A stretch of 64,000 bases of DNA, taken from NCBI GenBank assembly GCA_934573735.1, contig CAKTMC010000010.1, forward strand, positions 22,115-86,114, written 5' to 3'. The translations under genes were made by a program, and so were the position numbers. This document shows, in pieces, positions 40,419 to 47,482 of this stretch. How positions within the stretch are numbered: position 1 is the stretch's first letter; every line of letters begins with the position of its first letter. The DNA is from an uncultured Oscillospiraceae bacterium (GTDB lineage: Bacteria > Bacillota > Clostridia > Oscillospirales > Oscillospiraceae). The notes under the pieces are model-generated. The model did no database searches. It worked only from the letters and a program-made list of their open reading frames with translations, and was not told the origin of the DNA.

Positions 40419-41810
40419 TTATTCTTTGTCGAGCTTATGACTGTCGGCGGCCTTGACGGAGGCGGTGACAAGCCCCGAGAGCGCGAGCAGCGCCAGCACG
40501 TTCGGCACGACCATGAGCTGATTGAACATATCCGTAAGCTCCCAGACAAGCTCGTTTGAAAGCACGGAGCCAAGGAAGATAAATATAATCGCAATGACGG
40601 AGTAGATGAGATTTGCTCTCTTGCCGAAGAGGTAGCGGCAGTTCACGCGGCCAAACATATTCCAGCTCACTATCGTGGAGAAGGCGAAGAAGAGCAGACA
40701 CACCGCGACAAATGCACTGCCAAAGCCGCCGCCGAGCACCGAGGAGAAGGCAAGCTGCGCCATATTCGTCTTGCTTATGCCCTCCGCCGCGCCCGAGGCG
40801 AGAACGCCGTTGCCGGCATAGAGCGTGGAGATGACGACAAGCGCCGTCATGGTGAGTACGACAAAGGTGTCTATAAATACGCCGGCCATGGCGACTATGC
40901 CCTGCTCGTGCGGGGTCTTGACGTTTGCCTGTGCGTGGGCGTGCGGGGTAGAGCCCATACCGGCCTCATTGGAGAACAGTCCGCGCTTTACGCCCTGACC
41001 TATTGCGGTCTTGAGCGCATAGCCTATGCTGCCGCCGATGAGCGCATTTGGGACAAAGGCGTATTTGAAGATCATGCCGAAGGTCTCGGGAATGTACTTT
41101 ACACGCGCTATAAGTATGACAAGGCCGCCGATGAGATAGAGCGTCGCCATAACCGGGACGATTTTCTCCGATACGGAGGCGATGCGCTGTACGCCGCCTA
41201 TGAAGATAAAGGCGCAGACTGCCGCGATTATAAGTCCGACAAGCCATGTCGGGACTCCGAAGGCGTTGCGGCAGGCCTCGGCGATGGAATTTGACTGCAC
41301 CATAGCGCCCATCAGACCGAGCGCAAGGATTATCGCCACGGCAAAGAAGCCTGCAAGGAATTTTCCGAGACGCCCCTTGAAGGCGGTGGTGATATAGTAC
41401 ACCGGACCGCCGCTGACCGTGCCGTCCTCATGGACTACCCGCGTGAGCTGCGCGAGCACTGCCTCGGCGTAAATCGTAGCCATGCCGAAAAAGGCTATGA
41501 GCCACATCCAGAATATCGCGCCGGGACCGCCGATGAGTATCGCGCCGGACGCGCCGACTATGTTGCCTGTGCCGACCTGAGCGGCTATGGCCGTGGCGAG
41601 AGCCTGAAACGAGCTCATGCCGCTGTCATGCTTTTTGCCGAAGAGCCTGACCTCGCTGAAGGCCTTGCGCATGGCGGCGCCGAAGTAGCGCAGCTGCACA
41701 AAGCGGGTCTTGAGCGAGAAGTATAGCCCCGCCGCGATGAGCATGACGATAAGAATATAGTCCGAGAGATAGCTGTTGACGGTCTGAACGATTTTGAGTA
41801 GGTTTTCCAT
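40419..41810 (-). CDS. Sodium:alanine/glycine symporter (AGCS family)
   Basis: A 463-residue membrane carrier with about eleven helices that imports alanine or glycine with sodium. AGCS signatures are FQALATAIAAQVGTGNIVGASGAILIGGPGAIFWMW, EAVLAQLTRVVHEDGTVSGGPVYYI, GLFSNEAGMGSTPHAHAQA and the late FAFSTIVSWNMFG. The start at 41810 (MENLLKIVQTVNSYLSDYI) follows AAAGGAGA; the upstream open frame is riboswitch leader. A glycine riboswitch with an intrinsic terminator directly precedes it, so glycine is a likely substrate and signal. Confidence 0.93.
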   Translation of the reverse strand: MENLLKIVQTVNSYLSDYILIVMLIAAGLYFSLKTRFVQLRYFGAAMRKAFSEVRLFGKKHDSGMSSFQALATAIAAQVGTGNIVGASGAILIGGPGAIFWMWLIAFFGMATIYAEAVLAQLTRVVHEDGTVSGGPVYYITTAFKGRLGKFLAGFFAVAIILALGLMGAMVQSNSIAEACRNAFGVPTWLVGLIIAAVCAFIFIGGVQRIASVSEKIVPVMATLYLIGGLVILIARVKYIPETFGMIFKYAFVPNALIGGSIGYALKTAIGQGVKRGLFSNEAGMGSTPHAHAQANVKTPHEQGIVAMAGVFIDTFVVLTMTALVVISTLYAGNGVLASGAAEGISKTNMAQLAFSSVLGGGFGSAFVAVCLLFFAFSTIVSWNMFGRVNCRYLFGKRANLIYSVIAIIFIFLGSVLSNELVWELTDMFNQLMVVPNVLALLALSGLVTASVKAADSHKLDKE

Positions 41811-41831
41811 GCTGATTTCTCCTTTTTTTGA

Positions 41832-41868
41832 AAAAATAAAAGCTGCGGCCATAGGGCAGCAGCTCCGG
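41832..41868 (-). terminator. Riboswitch-controlled terminator before the AGCS gene
   Basis: AGCTGCTGCC pairs with GGCCGCAGCT (one mismatch) and is followed by TTTATTTTTT, 20 bp before the start codon. It is the likely expression platform of the glycine riboswitch. Confidence 0.75.
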
Positions 41869-41913
41869 AGAAAAACAAAAGCGATTATAGCCCGGTATAA
41901 TAATATACCGAAC

Positions 41914-42022
41914 GCCGCTCTGTCCTTTTGCCTGAGAGATTCGACCCGGTCTGCGAGTCTTGCACCTTCGGCACCCTTGACCAGCAAGGGATTCTCCAGA
42001 GATTCTCCGCCTTCAGTCTCTT
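41914..42022 (-). promoter_or_regulatory. Glycine riboswitch (single aptamer)
   Basis: On the minus strand GGCGGAGAATCTCTGGAGA, then GGGTGCCGAAGGTGCAAG, and CTCTCAGGCAAAAGGACAGAG match the glycine aptamer core. Only one aptamer is visible. It sits between the promoter at 42075 and the terminator at 41832. Confidence 0.92.
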
Positions 42023-42074
42023 GCGATTCTGAAAGCTTCATCGAAGTAATTGCTTAAAATATGAATATGCAAGC

Positions 42075-42102
42075 ATTATACACTATCTCCGCGCATTGTC
42101 AA
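42075..42102 (-). promoter_or_regulatory. Promoter of the glycine-riboswitch/AGCS transcript
   Basis: On the minus strand TTGACA, 16 bp, TATAAT. Confidence 0.75.
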
Positions 42103-42125
42103 GAGCTTTTTGCGCGGAGACGGAC

Positions 42126-43100
42126 TTATTCATCACTCAGGTCTATCATGACCCGTGTGCCCTCACCGATGCGGGACTCGATTTTTATGCCGTGACCAAG
42201 CTTATCCAAAATCATCCTGCAAAGATAAAGCCCTATGCCCGTGGATTTTTTATCCGTGCGGCCGTTGCAGCCGGTGTATCCCTTTTCAAATACCCGCGGC
42301 AGATCCTCGGCGGCAATGCCTATGCCGTCGTCCTCGATGCACAGCGTCTCGCCCTCGGCATATATGCGGATTTCACCGCCGCTGCGCGAGTATTTCAGCG
42401 CGTTTGCAAGAAGCTGCTCTATCACAAAGGCAAGCCACTTTTCGTCGCTGAGCACACGCAGCCCCGTCTCCCGATAGTCAAGCCTTATCTTGCGGCGGAT
42501 AAACTGCATCGCGTATTTTTTTATTGACTGATGCAGCACCCGGTCAAGCTCAACGCGGTGAATGACATAGTCGGTCGTGTCGCTGCCGAGACGGATATAA
42601 TTCAGCACCATCTCCACATACTGCTCCACGCGGAACAGCTCCTGCTCAAGCTCGGTCCTGTCGGGCGTCTCTCCTGACTGCAATATGAGGCGCATGGCGG
42701 CAATGGGAGTTTTTATCTGATGCGCCCAGAGCGTGAAATAGTCGAGCATATCCTGCTTTGCCAAGTCCGCCTCGCTGTGCTCACGGGCGCGGGCGGCACA
42801 TACGGCGGATACAAGCTCCTGATAATCGCTCTCGATAAGTCCCGCCGGCTCGGGCAGCGCCTCGGCAGCGGCAAATATCTGCCGGAGCAGAGTCTGAAGC
42901 TCACGATGCCGCAGGACGAAGTGACGGAAATCTATCGCCGCAAAAACAAGCTCCAGCAGCGTCAGCAGCAGTAGCGCATAGCCGGGCATTGCCGCGTCCG
43001 CCTGCGACAGCCATAAAAGCAGCATAAACAGCGCGTCGAGCATAATAAGCAGCAGCGCGAAAAAGCGGCGGTATTTAATATACTCCCAGACAAGCTTCAT
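42126..43100 (-). CDS. BceS-like intramembrane-sensing histidine kinase
   Basis: A 324-residue histidine kinase. Two N-terminal helices (about 13-30 and 36-55) are joined by almost no extracellular loop. The phosphoacceptor box FTLWAHQIKTPIAAMRLIL is typical of BceS-type kinases. ATPase motifs are QLLANALKYS, EDDGIGI and KSTGIGLYL. These kinases usually sense peptide-antibiotic flux through a BceAB transporter, but none lies nearby. The ATG overlaps the regulator gene stop (ATGA). The glycine-riboswitch carrier downstream has its own promoter. Confidence 0.92.
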   Translation of the reverse strand: MKLVWEYIKYRRFFALLLIMLDALFMLLLWLSQADAAMPGYALLLLTLLELVFAAIDFRHFVLRHRELQTLLRQIFAAAEALPEPAGLIESDYQELVSAVCAARAREHSEADLAKQDMLDYFTLWAHQIKTPIAAMRLILQSGETPDRTELEQELFRVEQYVEMVLNYIRLGSDTTDYVIHRVELDRVLHQSIKKYAMQFIRRKIRLDYRETGLRVLSDEKWLAFVIEQLLANALKYSRSGGEIRIYAEGETLCIEDDGIGIAAEDLPRVFEKGYTGCNGRTDKKSTGIGLYLCRMILDKLGHGIKIESRIGEGTRVMIDLSDE

Positions 43101-43768
43101 TCTATTATGTATCCCATGCCCTTCTTGGTCGTGATAAAGCCCTCAAGCCCTGCGCCCTCAAGCTTTTTACGCAGTCTCGCAACGTTTACGCTGAGGGTAT
43201 TTTCATCGACAAAGCTGTCCGACTCCCAAAGCCTCTGCATGAGCACGTCGCGGGAGACGGTCTTGCCTTTGTTTTCCATCAATACCTGCAAAATACGGTA
43301 CTCGTTTTTCGTAAGCTCCAGCCTTTCGCCGCGATAGGTCAGCGTGCTGTCGTCGGTGTTCAAAACGGCGTCGCGGTGCTGTAGGAGTCTCACCTGACCG
43401 GCAAGGTCATAGGTGCGCCGGAGCATTGCCTGCACCTTCGCCGTCAGGACATTGAGGTCAAAGGGCTTTGCTATAAAGTCATCTGCGCCCATGTTTATTG
43501 CCATGACGATGTTCATATTATCCGAGGCGGAGGAGACGAAGATTATCGGGACGCTTGAAAAGCGGCGTATCTCGCTGCACCAGTGGTAGCCGTTATAAAA
43601 GGGCAGCCCCACGTCCATCAGTACAAGCTGCGGGTCAAAGTCAACAAATTCCTGCACTATATTGCGAAAATCCTGCGCAATGCGCGTTTCACAGCCCCAA
43701 GACGCGATATGCGCCGAGACGGCGGACGCTATTACGGGGTCGTCCTCAACTATGAATACCTTCATCAC
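43097..43768 (-). CDS. BceR-like response regulator
   Basis: A 223-residue OmpR-family regulator. The receiver has FIVEDDP, the phospho-acceptor Asp in LVLMDVGLPFYNG (near 57), and FIAKPFDLN with the conserved Lys. The winged helix ends LEGFITTKKGMGYIIE, as in BceR/VraR-type cell-envelope regulators. It pairs with the downstream kinase by an ATGA overlap. Its targets, normally bceAB-type transporter genes, are not in the window. Confidence 0.92.
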   Translation of the reverse strand: MMKVFIVEDDPVIASAVSAHIASWGCETRIAQDFRNIVQEFVDFDPQLVLMDVGLPFYNGYHWCSEIRRFSSVPIIFVSSASDNMNIVMAINMGADDFIAKPFDLNVLTAKVQAMLRRTYDLAGQVRLLQHRDAVLNTDDSTLTYRGERLELTKNEYRILQVLMENKGKTVSRDVLMQRLWESDSFVDENTLSVNVARLRKKLEGAGLEGFITTKKGMGYIIE

Positions 43769-43899
43769 TTCACCTCCATAAGCTCATTATATAATTATAC
43801 ACTGCCCGCGCCCATATGCCAAGCATTTTTGCGCTCCGCCCTTGTGCTGGGGGAAAAAATATGTTATACTGCGATAAAAAAATCGGGGGTCGTGTAATA

Positions 43900-44661
43900 A
43901 TGAAAATTGCTGTAATAACCGGCGCATCGTCCGGCATGGGGCGCGAGTTTGTCTATGCGCTTGACAGGGACGAGGAATTTGACGAGCTATGGGTCATCGC
44001 CCGCCGCGAGGACAGACTGCGCGAGCTTCAGCCCAAGTGCCGCGCAAGGGTTCGTCCGATAGTGCTGGATTTGCAGGACAGAGCGAGCTTTGCCGAGTAC
44101 AGGGCGCTGCTTGAGAGCGTAAAGCCGGAGATAGCCGTGCTTGTAAACGCTGCGGGCTTCGGGCTTTTCGGCGTGTTCACCGAGATGGACATGGATAAGC
44201 AGCTTGATATAATCGACCTGAACGACCGTGCGCTGACCGCAATGTGCTATATGAGCATACCCTATATGGCGGCGGGCAGCAGGATATATAACATGGGCTC
44301 CATGTCCTCGTGGCAACCGGTGCCGTATATAAACGTCTACGGCGCGTCAAAGGCCTATGTGCTGAGCTTTTCCCGCGCTCTCGGAGTGGAGCTTGAAAAG
44401 CAGGGAGTTCGCGTGATGGCGGTCTGCCCCGGCTGGATAAAGACGGAGTTTTTCAGCCATGCGATACATGATAACACCGTCAATTACTTCAACCGCTACT
44501 ACGGACCGGCGCAGGTCGTGGAAAAGGCGCTGAAGGACATGAAGCGCGGCAAGGACGCCTCCATTCTCGGCTTCCCGGAGAGGATGCAGGTGCGGCTTGT
44601 AAAGCTGCTGCCGGTAAAGACGGTCATGAAGACATGGTGCAGGCAGCAGGGCAAAAAATAA
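43900..44661 (+). CDS. Short-chain dehydrogenase/reductase
   Basis: A 253-residue SDR. The NAD(P)-binding motif is VITGASSGMGREF (near 5-17), with VLVNAAGFGLFG, the catalytic Ser of NMGSMSSWQPVP and the YGASKAY motif (Tyr and Lys). VRVMAVCPGWIKTEFF follows. The start at 43900 gives MKIAVITGASSGMG, so upstream in-frame codons are not used. The substrate is unknown; the C-terminal extension with LVKLLPVKTVMKTWC may be membrane-associated. A small acidic protein gene follows after 27 bp. Confidence 0.9.
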   Translation: MKIAVITGASSGMGREFVYALDRDEEFDELWVIARREDRLRELQPKCRARVRPIVLDLQDRASFAEYRALLESVKPEIAVLVNAAGFGLFGVFTEMDMDKQLDIIDLNDRALTAMCYMSIPYMAAGSRIYNMGSMSSWQPVPYINVYGASKAYVLSFSRALGVELEKQGVRVMAVCPGWIKTEFFSHAIHDNTVNYFNRYYGPAQVVEKALKDMKRGKDASILGFPERMQVRLVKLLPVKTVMKTWCRQQGKK

Positions 44662-44688
44662 AAAGAGTTAAAAGAAGGAGCTATAATT

Positions 44689-45015
44689 ATGTATAATCCA
44701 AACGATGTTCTCAAGGTAAGCGACGAGGATTGGGAGGAGTTTAAGAAGCAGGCCTGCGCCGACGAGCTTTTCTACCGCGGCGAGGGCGATTTGCTCGACA
44801 CTGCCGAGGGACGCGCAAAGTTCTGCCGCCTCAACGAGACGAGCGTATTCCGCAAGGACGACCCGGACTTCCCGAACTCCAAGATATGGGTGTTCAACAA
44901 TCAGGGCAAGGGGCTTGTCATAAAAAAACGCAGCCGCGTTGACCCGGCGGTCATGGAGGACATTGAGTACGATGCGGACGGCAACGAGATAAGCAAGTCC
45001 TTTGAGCCGGCATAA
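44689..45015 (+). CDS. Small acidic protein of unknown function
   Basis: A 108-residue soluble acidic protein that I do not recognise. It has no signal peptide or membrane helix. Visible are LKVSDEDWEEFKKQACADELFYRG, FCRLNETSVFRKDDPDFPNSKIWVFNNQGKGLVIKKRS and an acidic end. AAGGAG precedes the ATG. It follows the SDR gene by 27 bp and is closed by its own terminator, so the two may be one unit. Codon use fits the genome. Confidence 0.65.
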   Translation: MYNPNDVLKVSDEDWEEFKKQACADELFYRGEGDLLDTAEGRAKFCRLNETSVFRKDDPDFPNSKIWVFNNQGKGLVIKKRSRVDPAVMEDIEYDADGNEISKSFEPA

Positions 45016-45037
45016 TATTTATATAATTGTTTGCTTA

Positions 45038-45066
45038 AAGCCTGCCGGGTATATTCCGGCGGGCTT
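45038..45066 (+). terminator. Terminator after the small acidic protein gene
   Basis: AAGCCTGCCGG and CCGGCGGGCTT arms; repeat R2 copy D begins at once after it. Confidence 0.75.
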
Positions 45067-45224
45067 CAAGGCGTCGAAAAATTTCGACGCCTTGAAAACT
45101 TATTCAGGAGTATTCAAAAACACTCCTGAATAAGCTCGGATTGAACGCAGAAAGGGGACTCCCATCCCCTCTCTGCACTCTCCCCATGCAATTCTATGCA
45201 TTGCCGCCAGCTTTGTCTACAGGC
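45067..45224 (+). repeat. Terminator-linked repeat R2, copy D
   Basis: As copy A, but the first stem reads GGCGTCGAAAAATTTCGACGCC, so two loop-side changes extend the pairing. No second terminator copy lies on the right. Confidence 0.9.
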
Positions 45225-45241
45225 GTTTAAGATAAATATGA

Positions 45242-45270
45242 TTGACAGAGAATAGACGATGCGGTATATT
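45242..45270 (+). promoter_or_regulatory. Promoter of coaX
   Basis: TTGACA, 17 bp, TATATT, about 67 bp before the ATG. Confidence 0.7.
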
Positions 45271-45336
45271 TTATTTGCGATATGCAAATTTGCGCCGCAT
45301 TCGTATCTATACGAAGCGACAGCGGGAGGCTAAAAT

Positions 45337-46101
45337 ATGATACTTGCCATTGACGTCGGCAACACCAATATCGTCCTCGGCTGCATTGAGGACGGGGAGA
45401 TACGCAGCATAGTCCGCATCCGGACAAACCCCGGCGAGACCTCGGCGGAGTACGCGATAAAGCTAAAACAGATACTTGAGATTTACGGCATAGATCCGCG
45501 CGGCTTTGAGGGCGCGATAATTTCCTCCGTCGTGCCGCCGCTGACAAATTCGCTCAAGCAGGCGGTAAAGCATCTGACGGGGATAGACAGCGTCATAGTC
45601 GGTCCCGGTATGCGCACGGGCATGAACGTCCGCATTGACGATCCGGGTACGCTGGCGGGAGACCTTGTGGTCGGCAGCGTCGCGGCAATGGAGACCTACG
45701 GCGCGCCGGTGATAGTGCTCGACATGGGTACGGCGACGACGATGGTAGTCATTGACGCCAGCCGCGCATATATAGGCGGCGCGATAATTCCGGGTGTGAA
45801 CCTGAGCTACGGCGCTCTTGCCGCCGGGACGAGTCTTTTGCCCTCGATATCCATAACCGCGCCCAAAAAGGTCATTGCGACAAACACGGTCGATTCCATG
45901 CGCAGCGGCGCGGTGTTCGGTACGGCGGCAATGATAGACGGCATGATAGACCGCATGGAGGCGGAGCTCGGCGAAAAGTGCAAGGTCGTCGCCACAGGCG
46001 GACTTGCCCAGAGCATAACGCCGCACTGCCGCCATGAGGTGATTTGTGATGACGATCTGCTTCTCAAGGGGCTTTGGATACTATATAAAAAGAACAGATA
46101 A
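45337..46101 (+). CDS. coaX: Type III pantothenate kinase
   Basis: A 254-residue CoaX that phosphorylates pantothenate, the first step to coenzyme A. It belongs to the ASKHA fold: MILAIDVGNTNIVLG (1-15), SSVVPPLTNSLKQA, GPGMRTGMNVRIDDPGTLAGDLV with the catalytic Asp, LDMGTATTMVVID and GGAIIPGVNLSYGAL. The length is normal. GGGAGG precedes the ATG. It is a single gene between its own promoter and terminator. Confidence 0.96.
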   Translation: MILAIDVGNTNIVLGCIEDGEIRSIVRIRTNPGETSAEYAIKLKQILEIYGIDPRGFEGAIISSVVPPLTNSLKQAVKHLTGIDSVIVGPGMRTGMNVRIDDPGTLAGDLVVGSVAAMETYGAPVIVLDMGTATTMVVIDASRAYIGGAIIPGVNLSYGALAAGTSLLPSISITAPKKVIATNTVDSMRSGAVFGTAAMIDGMIDRMEAELGEKCKVVATGGLAQSITPHCRHEVICDDDLLLKGLWILYKKNR

Positions 46102-46107
46102 TTATCG

Positions 46108-46134
46108 AACCTCGTCGAAAGACGGGGTTTTCGA
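46108..46134 (+). terminator. Terminator of coaX
   Basis: AACCTCGTC-GAAA-GACGGGGTT followed by TTCGATTT. Confidence 0.75.
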
Positions 46135-46201
46135 TTTGTGTGTGCGCATTAAGTACTTCCCCTTGAAGGTGAAGGCTTTTTGGCTCTCCCCTACCAAGCG
46201 C

Positions 46202-46236
46202 AAAAAGCTCCTATGCTTATCACATAGGAGCCTTTT
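46202..46236 (-). terminator. Terminator overlapping the end of the ECF S-component gene
   Basis: GGCTCCTATG pairs with CATAGGAGC and is followed by TTTTTG on the minus strand. The upstream arm includes the final codons. Confidence 0.75.
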
Positions 46237-46774
46237 CTTTATTCGTATTCTTATCCCGCAAAGCGTAGCCCATGACCTTTTTGAGCGGCTTATACAGCAC
46301 CAGCACCGTTACGAAATTGCCGATGCAGTGGGCGATGTCAAAGGGAATACCGCTCACCCAATACGACAGCGCCATTGTCCATCCGCCTATGAAAAAATAC
46401 GGAATCGAGCACAGCGCACCGAAGCATAGCCCGTGTATCGCGGCAAGCACCGCCCAGATTATCGCCGAGTCGTTTTTACGCATGAGCACCGCCGGTATCG
46501 CCAGCATCGGCCACAGATACCAGTAGCAGAACCACCAGAGCGCAAAGCCCCAGACAAGTCCCTCAAGTACAATAAAAACAGCTACGGAATACAGACAGCG
46601 CCAGCCGAAGAACACCGCAGTCAGGATAATGAGCACCGCCGTGAGGTGTATGTTCGGTATTGAGGCCAAAAGCACCTGAAGCGCAAACATCAGCGCCCCC
46701 ATCATGGCGAGGACGCTGATATCCTTTGCGCTCAGCTTAGTAGGTGTCGAGGAAGGTCTCATAGTGCTCGCCAT
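46220..46774 (-). CDS. ECF S component, probably for cobalamin (CbrT-like)
   Basis: A 184-residue membrane protein with about five or six helices. After a polar N terminus comes KDISVLAMMGALMFALQVLLASIPNIHLTAVLIILTAVFFGW, the standard start of ECF S components. Many Trp/Tyr residues (ALWWFCYWYLWPML) follow. It is the second gene of a unit with a cobalamin riboswitch and a DUF4430 protein, which points to vitamin B12 or a precursor as substrate. Its start (46774) overlaps the DUF4430 gene by 38 bp; an internal ATG at 46762 is an alternative. No ECF ATPase genes are in the window. Confidence 0.82.
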   Translation of the reverse strand: MASTMRPSSTPTKLSAKDISVLAMMGALMFALQVLLASIPNIHLTAVLIILTAVFFGWRCLYSVAVFIVLEGLVWGFALWWFCYWYLWPMLAIPAVLMRKNDSAIIWAVLAAIHGLCFGALCSIPYFFIGGWTMALSYWVSGIPFDIAHCIGNFVTVLVLYKPLKKVMGYALRDKNTNKEKAPM

Positions 46775-47132
46775 CGGCGATCATGGTGTCGTCCACGCCG
46801 GTCATGAGCATTTCGCCGTCCTTAGTAAAGCACCACCACTGATTCTGGCTGCTGTCGGCGGCCTCACCGTCAACGCTCGTGACGAAAAGGCCGTATTCGC
46901 TCTCGTCGCCGGAGATAAGCCCCTCCTGCTCAAGAGCGCCGCGCAGATTTTCCGAATCCGTGCTTATTGTAAAATCCTTCTGCGTTCCGTCCCCATGGGT
47001 GACCTCAAAGACGATGGTCTTTGCACCGTCAACGGGCTGCGGGGCGAGGGCACGGTAGGCAACGAATATGCCGACGACCAGAACAAGCAATACGGCCACG
47101 GCAATGATAATGTTTCTTGTTTTTTTGGACAT
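46737..47132 (-). CDS. Membrane-anchored DUF4430 protein, predicted cobalamin binder
   Basis: A 131-residue protein. An N-terminal hydrophobic anchor (about 7-29) precedes an external DUF4430 domain (about 40-131): KTIVFEVTHGDGTQKDFTIST, SENLRGALEQEGLISGDESEYGLFVTSVDG, QNQWWCFTKDGEMLMTGVDD and DGEHYETFLDTY. DUF4430 resembles the C-terminal domain of transcobalamin/intrinsic factor. There is no lipobox cysteine; the anchor may be an uncleaved signal. The ATG at 47132 follows GGAGAGGA. It is the first gene behind the B12 riboswitch and overlaps the ECF S-component gene. A B12 capture role is inferred. Confidence 0.85.
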   Translation of the reverse strand: MSKKTRNIIIAVAVLLVLVVGIFVAYRALAPQPVDGAKTIVFEVTHGDGTQKDFTISTDSENLRGALEQEGLISGDESEYGLFVTSVDGEAADSSQNQWWCFTKDGEMLMTGVDDTMIADGEHYETFLDTY

Positions 47133-47239
47133 ATTATCCTCTCCTTTCATATTTCGGAAATCGCACATAGAAAAAGAGAGAACAGCGGGGCTATGCCCAC
47201 GATGTCCGCAATTTGACCGGGTTCCGCGGTTCCATGTAC

Positions 47240-47396
47240 GATACAAGACGCGATTTCGCGCCTTATCCGGGCAGGTTTTCTGACTTTGGGAGCCTTGCTC
47301 CGCTTCACAGTGACGGCCTCGCGGGGGAGTCGCACCCCCATTCCCCTGTTAACTGCCCCCGATGCCCGGGGCAGATCCCGATCCTATTTGCTTGCC
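47240..47396 (-). promoter_or_regulatory. Cobalamin riboswitch
   Basis: On the minus strand GGGAATGGGGGTGCGACTCC, CCCGCGAGGCCGTCACTGTG, AAGCGG and the B12 box AGTCAGAAAACCTGCC are present in the right order. It lies between the promoter at 47402 and the DUF4430 start at 47132. Confidence 0.93.
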
Positions 47397-47401
47397 ATGA
47401 G

Positions 47402-47430
47402 AGTATAACACAAGAAAGCCCGCACTGCAA
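47402..47430 (-). promoter_or_regulatory. Promoter of the cobalamin-riboswitch transcript
   Basis: On the minus strand TTGCAG, 17 bp, TATACT. It overlaps the terminator of the upstream envelope operon. Confidence 0.6.
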
Positions 47431-47456
47431 GGTTTATTCTCACAGTGCAGGCTTTT
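47415..47456 (-). terminator. Terminator of the envelope operon
   Basis: AAGCCTGCACTG and CAGTGCGGGCTT arms, with T-runs on both sides. Confidence 0.65.
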
Positions 47457-47482
47457 TCCTGAATATTACGGCAAATTGCCGC

